NCBI GenBank assembly: GCA_902619485.1
Contig: CACNEF010000001.1
Coordinates: 62,001-126,000 of the forward strand
Length of the DNA: 64,000 nucleotides
Direction of reading: 5' to 3'
DNA from: an uncultured SAR116 cluster alpha proteobacterium
GTDB lineage: Bacteria; Pseudomonadota; Alphaproteobacteria; Puniceispirillales; Marisalimonadaceae
Within the stretch, counting starts at the first letter, position 1. Every line of letters begins with the position of its first letter. A program made the translations under genes and the position numbers. A model generated the notes under the pieces. That model saw only the letters and a program-made list of their open reading frames with translations. It was not told where the DNA came from and did no database searches. Shown piece by piece: positions 8,502-17,798 of this stretch.

Positions 8502-9446
8502 TTATAAACCTAAAGTTTCATTATACCCTAGAGCAATATTCATAGACTGTATAGCAGCGCCAGAAGCGCCTTTTCCTAAGTTATCTAATCTAGAAGAAAT
8601 AATTAATTGGTCATTGTCATCATTCCCAAAAACACTTATATCTAGACAGTTTGTTCCAACTAAGTTATCTGGCCTAAAATATCCTTTGTCGCTTATACCT
8701 TCATCTTTTTTTAAAACTTTAATAAAGTTAGCTCCTGAGTAAAATTCTTCCATTAGGGATTGGATCTTTTCAGTATCTATTTTATCATTAAACCAAGAAA
8801 AATGTAATGGTATAGTAACAATCATACCTTGAATGAAATTACCAACCGATGGACTAAAAATTGGTGTTCGCTCTAACTTGTTATGATAAATTATTTCTGG
8901 TAAATGTTTGTGATTTAATTTTAGTCCATAATTAAAAAAAGGTTCATTATTTGTTTCCTTAAAATAATTAATCATCGATTTTCCGCCACCTGAATAACCA
9001 CTAACAGCATTTATGACAATTGGAATATTTTTGCTTAAAATACCATTTGATATAAGTGGTTTTAGAATTACATTAGCCCCAGTAGAATAACATCCAGGTG
9101 ATGCAATGCGTTTTGAATTTTCAAGACTTTTTCTGTAATTCTCTCCTAGCTCTGGAAGTCCATATGACCAATTTGGGTTAGTTCTATGAGCTGTAGAAGC
9201 ATCAATAATTATTGGAGATTTATCTCCAAGTTCATCAGCTATTTGAACTGTTTCAATAGATATTTCATCAGGTAAGCACAAAAATGTTACATCCGATTTT
9301 GCTAACATTTCTTTTTTATAAGAAATATCTTTTCTTTTAGATTGATCAACTGACATTATGTTAATATTTGGATGCTTACTTAACTTTTCATGAACTTGCA
9401 AACCTGTAGTGCCAGTTTCTCCATCAATAAAAATATCCTTTTTCAT
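8502..9446 (-). CDS. argC: N-acetyl-gamma-glutamyl-phosphate reductase (ArgC, short type)
   Basis: This enzyme reduces N-acetylglutamyl phosphate to its semialdehyde with NADPH, the third step of arginine synthesis. The N-terminal IDGETGTTGLQVHEKL is the nucleotide-binding loop; SPGCYSTGAN carries the catalytic cysteine; NAVSGYSGGGKSM and HKHLPEI complete the family pattern. At 314 residues it belongs to the short ArgC type (type 2) rather than the roughly 345-residue type 1. The downstream unknown gene is 14 bp away. The 105 bp upstream is a divergent promoter region shared with pmbA. Confidence 0.93.
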   Translation of the reverse strand: MKKDIFIDGETGTTGLQVHEKLSKHPNINIMSVDQSKRKDISYKKEMLAKSDVTFLCLPDEISIETVQIADELGDKSPIIIDASTAHRTNPNWSYGLPELGENYRKSLENSKRIASPGCYSTGANVILKPLISNGILSKNIPIVINAVSGYSGGGKSMINYFKETNNEPFFNYGLKLNHKHLPEIIYHNKLERTPIFSPSVGNFIQGMIVTIPLHFSWFNDKIDTEKIQSLMEEFYSGANFIKVLKKDEGISDKGYFRPDNLVGTNCLDISVFGNDDNDQLIISSRLDNLGKGASGAAIQSMNIALGYNETLGL

Positions 9447-9551
9447 ATTTACCTATTATATACTTATAAAGTTGCAACAATTGAGACAGTATATTAATAA
9501 AACATATATAATTCTTTTGTAAATTCTCTTTTTCATAGGAACAATATTTAA

Positions 9552-10910
9552 ATGTCTACAAAAAAACTTAATGATAAGGATATTATGAGCCTTCTTATTG
9601 ACACAGCTGTTGCAAATGGCGCAACTAGTGCGGACTGTGTTTTATCAAGAAGTAGAGGTGTTTCGATTACCAGAAGGTTAGGTAAAGATGAAAACATTCA
9701 AAGGTATGAAGACTTTGATACCGGTTTAAGAGTATTTGTTGGTAATAAAATTTCATCAGTTTCAACTAATGAAAATTCTGAAGAAGCTCTGAGAGAGGTT
9801 GGAAAAAGAGCTGTGGAAATGGCTAAAATTGCACCAGAGGATGAATATAGCTTTATAGCAAGCAAAGAGTTGCTTCAAAACTTCCCAATACAAGATAGTG
9901 TTTTTATTGATAGCTATGATTCTGTAGAACCAAGTGTTGATGTAATAAGAGATAGGGCATCAGAAGTTGAAGATATAGCTTTAAGTATAAAAGGTATTTC
10001 TAATAGTGACGGTGCAGATTCGTCATGGGGCGAAGGAGAAACACTCTTAATGACATCTAATGGTTTTTTCGGTTCATCAAAAAAATCTAATCACAGCGTG
10101 TCAGTAGTTGTTATTGCTGAAAAAAATGGAAAAATGGAGAGAGACTATGATTACTCTTCAAAAGTATATGGTGAGGATCTAAAAGACGGTGAAAAAATTG
10201 GTCGTGAAGCTGCAATGAAAACATTGGCCAGGATTGGTGCTAAAAAACCAGTTACTGGACAATATCCAGTTATTTTCGACCCAAGGGTATCTAGGTCAAT
10301 AGCAAGTCACTTTGCATCAGCTATAAATGGATCTTCAATAGCACGTAAAACTAGTTTTTTAAAAGATTCTTTAAATGATAAAATTGCAAATGAATCTATT
10401 ACTTTAATTGATGATCCTTTTCTAAAAAGAGGTTTAGGTTCAAGATTATTTGATGCAGAAGGTCTAGGTACTTCCAAGCATGTTTTAATTAAGGATGGAG
10501 TGCTTGAAAATTGGTTATTAGATTTGTCATCCTCAAGACAATTAAATTTATTACCAACTGCAAATGCAAAAAGAGGTATTAGCGGTCCTCCTGCACCAGG
10601 TATAACTAATCTGCTTCTATTACCCGGTGAAGCTTCACCTGAAAGTATTATTTCTAGTATAAGTAATGGCTTTTATGTAACTGATATGATTGGTAGCAGT
10701 GTATCTATGGTTACCGGTGATTATAGTCGTGGTGCTAGTGGTTTTTGGATAAAGAATGGTGAATTATCAACTCCCATTACAGAAGCAACTATTGCAGGTA
10801 ATCTTAAAGATATGTTTATGACACTCAAACCTGCTAACGACCTTGATTTTTCACATTCTATAAATTGTCCAACTCTATTAATAGAGGATATGACAATTGC
10901 AGGTAATTAA
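9552..10910 (+). CDS. pmbA: TldD/PmbA family metalloprotease subunit (PmbA/TldE)
   Basis: This is one of the two subunits of the TldD/TldE metalloprotease, a cytosolic peptidase that processes modified peptides and antitoxins. The N-terminal half has SRSRGVSITRR and the FDTGLRVFVGNKISS strand. The C-terminal half has DPRVSRSIASHFASAINGSS, the GxGSRLFDAEG segment, and GDYSRGASGFWIKNGEL, all PmbA-like. The HExxxH zinc motif of the TldD subunit is absent, which distinguishes it as PmbA/TldE. No tldD is in the window. The phosphatase gene follows immediately after the stop codon. Confidence 0.9.
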   Translation: MSTKKLNDKDIMSLLIDTAVANGATSADCVLSRSRGVSITRRLGKDENIQRYEDFDTGLRVFVGNKISSVSTNENSEEALREVGKRAVEMAKIAPEDEYSFIASKELLQNFPIQDSVFIDSYDSVEPSVDVIRDRASEVEDIALSIKGISNSDGADSSWGEGETLLMTSNGFFGSSKKSNHSVSVVVIAEKNGKMERDYDYSSKVYGEDLKDGEKIGREAAMKTLARIGAKKPVTGQYPVIFDPRVSRSIASHFASAINGSSIARKTSFLKDSLNDKIANESITLIDDPFLKRGLGSRLFDAEGLGTSKHVLIKDGVLENWLLDLSSSRQLNLLPTANAKRGISGPPAPGITNLLLLPGEASPESIISSISNGFYVTDMIGSSVSMVTGDYSRGASGFWIKNGELSTPITEATIAGNLKDMFMTLKPANDLDFSHSINCPTLLIEDMTIAGN

Positions 10911-11573
10911 TTGATAAACAAATCAGATAAAATAAAATTTAACAGAATTTTAGCTTGGTTCGAAATGATTGTGAAAGATCATGGGTTTTTAAGATTTTGT
11001 TATCATAATTTTCATCAAGTTGATGAAAAACTGTATAGGTCAAATATGCCTACACCTCTAAGAATAAAACAATATAGTAAACTTGGAATAAAAACCATTA
11101 TAAATCTAAGAGGTGTTAGAAAAGATGGTGGCTGGTTGTTAGAAAACGAGGCTTGCGAAAAATACAATATAAAATTAATAGATTTTAGGGCAAGGTCTCG
11201 GGCAGCTCCTGAAAAAGATATGATACTTAAAGCTGAAAAACTTTTTAAATCTATAAAATACCCCGCTCTAATACATTGTAAATCAGGTGCTGACAGAGCT
11301 GGTATAATGTGCGCTTTATACATGCTAATTTACAAAAAAGAACACCCTCATATTGCTAAAAAACAACTATCATGGAAGTATCTTCATGTAAAATGGGCTA
11401 AACCGGGTGTATTAGATAATTTTGTTGAAGAATATTCAAAACAATATAAACAAAATAAAATGAAGTTTATAGACTGGGTCAAAGAAAAGTATAATGCAGA
11501 AAAATTAGAGAGTAATTTTCGATCTATTTGGTGGGTTAATAGATTATTAGATGATTTTTTGAAAAGAGAATAA
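10911..11573 (+). CDS. Dual-specificity/tyrosine phosphatase family protein
   Basis: A 220-residue cytosolic protein with the cysteine-phosphatase signature HCKSGADRAG (Cx5R) near residue 122, preceded by TIINLRGVRKDG and followed by ALYMLIY, in the order seen in atypical dual-specificity phosphatases. Aspartate D100 or so in IDFRARS could be the general acid but this is not certain. The ORF begins with TTG right after the pmbA stop codon; an ATG at 10965 is the alternative start. The substrate is unknown. Such genes are often found near cell-envelope genes, as here with msbA and waaA, which is only suggestive. Confidence 0.8.
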   Translation: MINKSDKIKFNRILAWFEMIVKDHGFLRFCYHNFHQVDEKLYRSNMPTPLRIKQYSKLGIKTIINLRGVRKDGGWLLENEACEKYNIKLIDFRARSRAAPEKDMILKAEKLFKSIKYPALIHCKSGADRAGIMCALYMLIYKKEHPHIAKKQLSWKYLHVKWAKPGVLDNFVEEYSKQYKQNKMKFIDWVKEKYNAEKLESNFRSIWWVNRLLDDFLKRE

Positions 11574-11579
11574 CTTTTC

Positions 11580-13334
11580 TTAAGCTTCTGAAACATAAAG
11601 TTTTTTGTAATAATCAGAACTTTTGACTAACTCTTTATGACTTCCTACATCAACTATTTTACCCTTACTTATCAAAATTATTTGATCTGAATTAATTATT
11701 GTAGAAAGTCTATGCGCAATAGTAATTGTTGTCTTATTCTTTGTTAGTGTTTCAAGGGTTTTATTAATTTCACTTTCAGTTTCAGCATCAAGGGAACTTG
11801 TTGCCTCGTCTAAAAGTAAGATAGGAGCATCTTTTAGAATAGCTCTAGCAATTGATATACGCTGTTTTTGCCCTCCAGATAATGTATTACCTCTTTCTCC
11901 GACAATTGTATTATAACCATCTAAAGATTTAGCTATAAATTCATGGATATCTGCGTTCATTGCAGCTTTTTTAATTTTATGATCTGGAGCGTCTAAATTG
12001 CCAAATCTAATATTATCCATAAAGCTTTTATTATAAATTACAGTTTCCTGACTGACCAATGAAATATTATTTCGAAGTGAATTTAAACTAATATCCTTTA
12101 TGTTTTCTTCGTTAATTAAAATTTGCCCATCCACAGGGTCATAAAATCTTGAAATTAAATTAATAATTGTTGATTTTCCAGATCCACTTTGCCCTACTAG
12201 CGCAACTTTTGATCCTGAATTAACGACAAAGTTAATATTATCCAGAACCTTGTTCTTTTTTTTGTATGCAAAACTGACTGCTTTAAAAGTTATTTTTGGT
12301 GGTTTGTTTTTTACTATTTTTAAATTAGAAGCTGAAAATGAACTAATTATTTTTGGAGTGATTTTTAATTGTGTATAAATCCTTCCTAAAGCAGAAAGAG
12401 CTTCTTGAAAAACAGTGTTGAATGTTCCCAATGCTCTTGCAGGTTGTGCCATCATTAACAATGCCGTTACATAACCCACAACACTTCCAGGAGATAATTC
12501 ACCTATTGATACCCGGTAGCTTGCAAAAGCAATTACACTAGCTGCTGCAACTCCTCCCAAAATTTCTAATAAAGGCAAAACTTTTGCTCGACCAATTACT
12601 AAACTGAACATTTTTTTAAATAACGAGTTTAGCACTCCTTTGGATCTATTAATTTCCATATTCTCTAAATTATACGATTTAACCATTCTTATGCCCTGAA
12701 GCATCTCAGTCAGTGTAGAAGTTACTGTTTCCATTTGTTCTTGAAGAGATGTTGCTATGGTCTTTTGTTTTTTTCCAATCCTAACAATAGGTCTCAATGC
12801 TAATGGGTAAATTACTATAACTAATATTGATAAAAGCCAATCTAACCAAATTAGATAAAACAATAATGCTATAACTGTAAAGGTATCCCTAACTAAATTA
12901 TTTATAGTTCTCTCAAAACCATCTCTAATCAAAATAACATCATTCATTATTCTAGATACATGATTGCCCGAAGATAATTTATTTAATTCATCCAAGTCAG
13001 CGTTTATCAATTGCTTAGTTAGTTTTTTTTGGATATCTACCGAAATTGATAATGAGATTTTAGAAACTTGTCGTATTTGGAAAAACATTGCAATACCTCG
13101 GATGAATGCAACAAAAGCAATAATAAAAGGGAAAATAATCCAGTTTTTATTATCATCTAGTAAACCATCGAAAACCAATTGTATTAAGTAAGGATAGATT
13201 GAAGCAGTAGCAGCAACAACAACCAATAATATAAAAGCCAAAATTATATCAATTTTATAATTGGATACAAAATCAGTCCAAAATTCTATAATTAAACTTT
13301 TATTTTTGTTTGTTATCATTTGGTTTGTGTTCAT
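11580..13334 (-). CDS. msbA: MsbA-like lipid-exporting ABC transporter (fused permease-ATPase)
   Basis: This is a half-transporter of the ABC-B type. The first 320 residues carry six hydrophobic helices. The ATPase domain follows with Walker A GQSGSGKST, the Q-loop LVSQETV, signature LSGGQKQRISIARAI, Walker B ILLLDEATSSLD and the switch histidine in IAHRLSTI. At 584 residues it is the length of MsbA, the flippase for lipid A core. Position next to DUF374-waaA-lpxK-lpxL, transcribed divergently, supports lipid A export, although general multidrug ABC half-transporters look the same. Two in-frame ATGs (13334, 13319) are possible starts. Confidence 0.85.
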   Translation of the reverse strand: MNTNQMITNKNKSLIIEFWTDFVSNYKIDIILAFILLVVVAATASIYPYLIQLVFDGLLDDNKNWIIFPFIIAFVAFIRGIAMFFQIRQVSKISLSISVDIQKKLTKQLINADLDELNKLSSGNHVSRIMNDVILIRDGFERTINNLVRDTFTVIALLFYLIWLDWLLSILVIVIYPLALRPIVRIGKKQKTIATSLQEQMETVTSTLTEMLQGIRMVKSYNLENMEINRSKGVLNSLFKKMFSLVIGRAKVLPLLEILGGVAAASVIAFASYRVSIGELSPGSVVGYVTALLMMAQPARALGTFNTVFQEALSALGRIYTQLKITPKIISSFSASNLKIVKNKPPKITFKAVSFAYKKKNKVLDNINFVVNSGSKVALVGQSGSGKSTIINLISRFYDPVDGQILINEENIKDISLNSLRNNISLVSQETVIYNKSFMDNIRFGNLDAPDHKIKKAAMNADIHEFIAKSLDGYNTIVGERGNTLSGGQKQRISIARAILKDAPILLLDEATSSLDAETESEINKTLETLTKNKTTITIAHRLSTIINSDQIILISKGKIVDVGSHKELVKSSDYYKKLYVSEA

Positions 13335-13463
13335 ATCAATTCAACTATTATATCATTTATTTTTAATCTATAATAATAATTATATGTATAGATAGTTATT
13401 TTGTTTTGTGTAAATTTAATTTAATACTCAATTTTAGATATGTGCAGTAATCTGGATTTTTAA

Positions 13464-14135
13464 ATGCGTATTTTAAAACGTTTTAGCAAAACTGGTGCCG
13501 GTCAAAAACTAATAGGTTTTATCTTTTATTTTATCACAAAATTAATATCACATTCAATTAGATGGGAATATTTTGAGCAAAGCAAAAAATCAACAATTTT
13601 TGATAGTAAACATAAATATATTTTTTGTTGCTGGCATAATAAATTATTTTTAGGGCCACATCTTTTGCCAAGAAATAGAGTAATTAATGCTCTTCAGTCC
13701 AGTCATTCTGATGGAATGATTACCTCTCTAGCATTTCAATATCTTGGAATGAATGTAATATTAGGCTCCTCAAAAAAAGGAGGAATGCAAGCATTCAGGA
13801 AAATGTTAAAATGTTTACAATTGGGTGAAAGTATAGCGATTACACCTGATGGTCCAAAAGGACCTAAAGAAACTGTAAAAGAAGGTATTATAAAACTAGC
13901 ACAAATGACAAATACGCCTATTATCCCTTTGGTATGGGCTACTAAAAAATATAAAATTATTAATTCTTGGGATAATTTTGTTATACCATATCCATTTTCA
14001 AAAGGAATATATAGTTTTGGGAAACCAATTTTTATAGAAAAAAAAATAAATATGAATAAATTTGAGCTTGAAAGACAAAAGCTTGAAAATGAAATCAAAA
14101 GACTTACTAAAATATTAGAGAGTAGAATTAATTGA
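13464..14135 (+). CDS. DUF374 lysophospholipid acyltransferase-like protein
   Basis: A 223-residue membrane-associated protein of the DUF374 family, which is related to lipid A and phospholipid acyltransferases. The segments FCCWHNKLFLGPHLL, SSHSDGMITSLAFQYLG and TPDGPKGPKETVKEGIIKLA are typical. The histidine of SSHSDG followed by aspartate resembles an acyltransferase HX-type active site, shortened. It starts the DUF374-waaA-lpxK-lpxL gene run, a conserved alphaproteobacterial lipid A/Kdo neighbourhood, so a role in LPS lipid assembly is likely. The exact acyl acceptor is not known. Confidence 0.88.
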   Translation: MRILKRFSKTGAGQKLIGFIFYFITKLISHSIRWEYFEQSKKSTIFDSKHKYIFCCWHNKLFLGPHLLPRNRVINALQSSHSDGMITSLAFQYLGMNVILGSSKKGGMQAFRKMLKCLQLGESIAITPDGPKGPKETVKEGIIKLAQMTNTPIIPLVWATKKYKIINSWDNFVIPYPFSKGIYSFGKPIFIEKKINMNKFELERQKLENEIKRLTKILESRIN

Positions 14136-14162
14136 ACCTTATAATGAGTTTGGGGACTTACA

Positions 14163-15482
14163 GTGACATTATCTATATATAATCTTTTATGGGGAATATT
14201 AAAATTTCTTTTGCCAAGTTATTTATTAAGACGTCAAAAAAAAGGTAAGGAAGATAAATATAGACTTAATGAAAGATTTGGAATTTCGAAAAAAATTAGG
14301 CCAAGCGGTACTATTGTTTGGATACACGGAACAAGTGTTGGTGAATCTGTTGCAGCTTTAGCACTTGCTAATTCAATGAAAAAAAATGGTTTTGGCAAAA
14401 ATAAAAAAGAGATTTTTTTATTAACAACGAACACTACTTCTGCTGCAAAACTTATAAAAGACAAAATAAACAAAGGTTTACCTGCAATTCATCAATATCA
14501 TCCTTACGATCATCCTAAATTTGTTTCAAAGTTTTTAAATCAATGGAAACCTAACATGGCTGTTTTTATGGAGTCAGATTTCTGGCCAAATTTAATATAT
14601 TTGACTGCAAATTCTAATATACCAACTATTCTAGCATCTTCACAAATGTCAGATAAATCTGCTCGTTTTTGGACAGGATTAGGTTATTTTTTAGCAAAAA
14701 AAATTTTTAGTAAAGTTGATCATGTTTTAGCTGTTGATCCTAAACAAGAAGCTTTGTTTAAGAAATTAGGTGCTAAAAATGTTAAATGTTTAACAAGTCT
14801 TAAATCAATAGCTGAAAAACCCCCTATAAATAAAAATTATGTAGTAAAACTAAAAAAGAATATAATTAGAAAAAAAATATTAATTGCTGCCTCAACTCAT
14901 CCAGGAGAAGAAGAGTTAATGATTAAATTAGCTGTCCTCCTTAGAAAAAATTCTCATGATAATGTATTAATTATAATTGTACCTAGGCATATTAATCGAA
15001 GTTTGGGAATTCAAAATAGAGTAAAAGCTGCTGGTTTCGATATCAAATCAAGAAGCAAAGATGAATATCCATCAAAAACCGATATTTTTTATCTTTCAGA
15101 CACAATGGGGGAAATGGGCTCACTAATGGAAATATCAGATTTAGTTTTTGTAGCTGGATCCATGGTGCCAGTTGGGGGTCATAGCCCATCTGAAGCATCT
15201 CAATTTGGCAAACCAGTTATTATGGGTCCACATACTGAAAAATGTGAAGCTCAGATAAAAGATTTAGTCTGGTCTGGAGGCGCTATACAAATAGAAAAAG
15301 GACCCAAAATGAATGATAATTTTCTTAATAATATTGTTGAATTACTAAGTAACTCTGAACGCTTAGAAGATATGGGAAGAAATAGTTTAATTGCCTCTGG
15401 TTATGCTCAACAACGTGCAGATGAAGCAAGTATAAATTTGATTGAATTATTAAAAACATACAGAAACACAAATGTTGCTTAA
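14163..15482 (+). CDS. waaA: 3-deoxy-D-manno-octulosonic acid (Kdo) transferase WaaA
   Basis: This GT30 glycosyltransferase adds Kdo from CMP-Kdo to lipid A precursors at the inner membrane. A short N-terminal hydrophobic segment is followed by WIHGTSVGESVAALAL, which includes the catalytic glutamate region, then TTNTTSAAKL. The C-terminal domain contains AASTHPGEEELM, the VPRHINR segment and GGHSPSEASQFGKPVIMGPHT, all diagnostic. It begins at GTG 14163 and its end overlaps lpxK by 11 bp. Whether it adds one or two Kdo residues cannot be told by eye. Length 439 residues is normal. Confidence 0.94.
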   Translation: MTLSIYNLLWGILKFLLPSYLLRRQKKGKEDKYRLNERFGISKKIRPSGTIVWIHGTSVGESVAALALANSMKKNGFGKNKKEIFLLTTNTTSAAKLIKDKINKGLPAIHQYHPYDHPKFVSKFLNQWKPNMAVFMESDFWPNLIYLTANSNIPTILASSQMSDKSARFWTGLGYFLAKKIFSKVDHVLAVDPKQEALFKKLGAKNVKCLTSLKSIAEKPPINKNYVVKLKKNIIRKKILIAASTHPGEEELMIKLAVLLRKNSHDNVLIIIVPRHINRSLGIQNRVKAAGFDIKSRSKDEYPSKTDIFYLSDTMGEMGSLMEISDLVFVAGSMVPVGGHSPSEASQFGKPVIMGPHTEKCEAQIKDLVWSGGAIQIEKGPKMNDNFLNNIVELLSNSERLEDMGRNSLIASGYAQQRADEASINLIELLKTYRNTNVA

Positions 15483-16476
15483 AATGTTTAAAACACCTGA
15501 ATTTTGGTATAAAAAAAACATCATATCAAAATTACTAATAATACTTCTTTATCCATTTTCTATTTTATGGCTTCAAATGGATAAGTTTAAAAGATATTTT
15601 TCAAAAACTTATAAATCTAAATTAAAGGTAGTTTGCATAGGCAATCTTACTGTTGGAGGAACAGGTAAAACCCCATTTTCCATTTATACTTACAAGCTTT
15701 TAAAAAATTTAGGTTATAATCCAGTGTTTTTGACCAGAGGTTATGGAGGTTCTAAGAAAGGACCACTAGAAGTTAATAATTCACACCATTTTCAAGATGT
15801 TGGTGATGAAGCTATATTATTAAGCAAAGTTGGAACAACAATCGTTTCTAGAAACAGATCCATAGGAGCTAAATTTATAGAAAAACACAAAGATAAATTT
15901 AATGTTATTGTAATGGATGACGGTTTACAAAATTATCAATTAAAACAAGACATAAAATTTTTATTAATTGATAAACAATTAGAGCTTGGCAATGGGTATT
16001 GTTTACCTGCGGGACCATTAAGGCAATCTATAAAACATGTTCTAAACGATATTGACAAAATAATATTAACAGGAGAGAACGACAATAACGAAAAAAAATT
16101 ATTTAAATCTTTTAACATTCCAGTTATTAAATCGAACATTAAGATAGCTATTCCAATAAGAATAAAAAAAGAAAAATTACTAGCTTTTTGTGGCCTTGCT
16201 AATCCCAATAAATTTTTTGAAACACTTAAGAACAATGGATATGAAATATCAGCTACAAAAATATTTCCTGATCACTATGCTTACAAAAAAGACGACGTTA
16301 ACAATTTAATTTTTGATGCAAATAATCAAAACTTAAAACTTATTACAACTGAAAAAGATTATGTTAAAATTTCAGAAAATAAGAACCATATACATTTTTT
16401 ACCAATTGAATTGGAATTAAGTGTGAAAGATAAATTGGAACTTGAAATATTTCTTCAGGAAAAACTAAATGCCTGA
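15472..16476 (+). CDS. lpxK: Tetraacyldisaccharide 4'-kinase LpxK
   Basis: This inner-membrane kinase phosphorylates the 4' position of the lipid A disaccharide. It has one N-terminal transmembrane helix (about residues 15-33), then the P-loop GNLTVGGTGKTP, FLTRGYGG, DVGDEAILL, and VIVMDDGLQNYQL, the standard LpxK order. ATG 15472 overlaps the end of waaA; ATG 15484 is a second possibility and would abut the waaA stop. The following lpxL start overlaps by 8 bp. Length is 334 residues, as expected. Confidence 0.94.
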   Translation: MLLKMFKTPEFWYKKNIISKLLIILLYPFSILWLQMDKFKRYFSKTYKSKLKVVCIGNLTVGGTGKTPFSIYTYKLLKNLGYNPVFLTRGYGGSKKGPLEVNNSHHFQDVGDEAILLSKVGTTIVSRNRSIGAKFIEKHKDKFNVIVMDDGLQNYQLKQDIKFLLIDKQLELGNGYCLPAGPLRQSIKHVLNDIDKIILTGENDNNEKKLFKSFNIPVIKSNIKIAIPIRIKKEKLLAFCGLANPNKFFETLKNNGYEISATKIFPDHYAYKKDDVNNLIFDANNQNLKLITTEKDYVKISENKNHIHFLPIELELSVKDKLELEIFLQEKLNA

Positions 16477-17356
16477 TCCATTAAGTTTTAGAATAAAAAA
16501 GCAATTTGATAGATACATACATGATCCAATAATAGCATTCATAGCTATTCCATTTTTTTTAATACTTAAGCTTTTACCGTATAAATTTTCATCTTACTTG
16601 TGTGGAGCATTAACGTATTTAATAGCTCCACTTACTTCTTACAACAAACGAGTAAAAAAACATTTAAAAATTGTTTTTCCTGAAAAGTCTTTGAAAGAGA
16701 TAAATAAACTTACATCACAACATTGGTTTGTGCTTGGACAGACTTTTGGTGAAATGCCACATATCAATAATTTAATTAAATTAGGTAATTTAAAAACTGA
16801 AGGTTTAGAAAGAATTAAAAAAGGTCCTGCCATTCTTGTAGGAGCACATTTAGCTAATTGGGAATTCCTTTTAAGAGTTGGAGATCTGTCCGGAAGACGT
16901 GCTGGCTATGTTTTTAGACCTATAAATAATTGGATATTAAATAAAATACAAATTTACAGGAATAAAGATGCCAATGCTGACTTTTACAGAAAAGGTCGTC
17001 TTGCGGCTATAGGCATGGCTAGTAAAATTAAAAATGGTGAAATAGTTGGACTAACAGGAGATCAACTTTTAAGAGAAGGTATTATGGTTCCTTTTTTTGG
17101 AATTGAAACACCTACACCTAAGGCTGCTGCAGTTATGGCTTTAAAATGGAATGTTCCAATTTATATGGTTAGAGTAGAACGTTTTAACGGTATAAAGTTT
17201 AAATTAAGTGTTGAGGATAGACTAAAATTTCCAAAAAATTTAGATAAAGATAAAGCTATATATGAAATTACTAGATTAATTTCTAAAAGGATTGAAGAAT
17301 GGATTATAGATAGACCAGAACAATGGCTTTGGGCACACAGACGGTGGGGCAAATAG
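16469..17356 (+). CDS. lpxL: Lipid A late acyltransferase (LpxL/HtrB family)
   Basis: This inner-membrane acyltransferase adds a secondary acyl chain to Kdo-lipid A. After an N-terminal membrane segment, the catalytic HX4E motif is GAHLANWEF near residue 128, and GLTGDQLLREGIMVPFFG and the WLWAHRRW terminus are typical of HtrB-like enzymes. It is the last gene of the lipid A cluster, overlapping lpxK by 8 bp. LpxL and LpxM cannot be told apart by eye. Length 295 residues is normal. The following bases contain no clear intrinsic terminator. Confidence 0.92.
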   Translation: MPDPLSFRIKKQFDRYIHDPIIAFIAIPFFLILKLLPYKFSSYLCGALTYLIAPLTSYNKRVKKHLKIVFPEKSLKEINKLTSQHWFVLGQTFGEMPHINNLIKLGNLKTEGLERIKKGPAILVGAHLANWEFLLRVGDLSGRRAGYVFRPINNWILNKIQIYRNKDANADFYRKGRLAAIGMASKIKNGEIVGLTGDQLLREGIMVPFFGIETPTPKAAAVMALKWNVPIYMVRVERFNGIKFKLSVEDRLKFPKNLDKDKAIYEITRLISKRIEEWIIDRPEQWLWAHRRWGK

Positions 17357-17465
17357 AGTAAGTTTTTTTTCGCCGTTAGCGCAACACTTTGCACGAAGAT
17401 AAGACTAGATATTTATATTTAATGTGCTAGACAGATGGGTCATTATCAAAATGTAAAATTATGAA

Positions 17466-17579
17466 TTACACACCAAACCAGTTATCATATTCTAAGTAAA
17501 TTACTGTAACTGCTATAATTACGTAAGCACAAAGATACCATTTATAAATATAAGAATGTGGTTTACCTTCTTTTTTCAA
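17466..17579 (-). CDS. 37-residue single-pass membrane protein (not in ORF track)
   Basis: This open frame is too short for the track. Read on the minus strand from TTG at 17579 it gives MKKEGKPHSYIYKWYLCAYV... ending YDNWFGV. The TTG is preceded by AGGA with six bases between, a good ribosome site, in a window where most genes lack one. One transmembrane helix (residues about 14-29) follows a basic N-terminus, predicting N-in topology. It lies 18 bp downstream of the 66-residue small membrane protein, so the two look like an operon. I do not recognise a family. Conservation in relatives would decide whether it is real. Confidence 0.55.
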   Translation of the reverse strand: MKKEGKPHSYIYKWYLCAYVIIAVTVIYLEYDNWFGV

Positions 17580-17597
17580 TTCTTTTCCTACAATTAA

Positions 17598-17798
17598 TTA
17601 AAATATAAAGTTTAATCCCCTAAAAAAAAACCAAAAAATACCAAAAATCAAATGAAAGGCTAAAGATAGGAAGATTGCTTTAAATAATTTATTATTTCCA
17701 TCATCCCACCAATTTGTAAAAAGATAAATTAATTTTTTAAATTTATTTTCTCCATCATTCCACCATTGGTCAAAATTGTTTGTGATTTTTTTTGTCAT
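17598..17798 (-). CDS. 66-residue small membrane protein with internal 18-residue repeat
   Basis: The protein begins MTKKITNNFDQWWNDG. Residues 11-27 and 29-45 are a clear duplication: QWWNDGENKFKKLIYLF against NWWDDGNNKLFKAIFLS. The period is 18 residues, five helical turns, so both copies present the tryptophan pair on the same face of an amphipathic helix. A C-terminal hydrophobic segment (about 43-66) follows. No known family comes to mind. It lies convergent with the lipid A operon and upstream of the 37-residue gene. The repeat makes a coding function more likely than chance. Confidence 0.65.
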   Translation of the reverse strand: MTKKITNNFDQWWNDGENKFKKLIYLFTNWWDDGNNKLFKAIFLSLAFHLIFGIFWFFFRGLNFIF

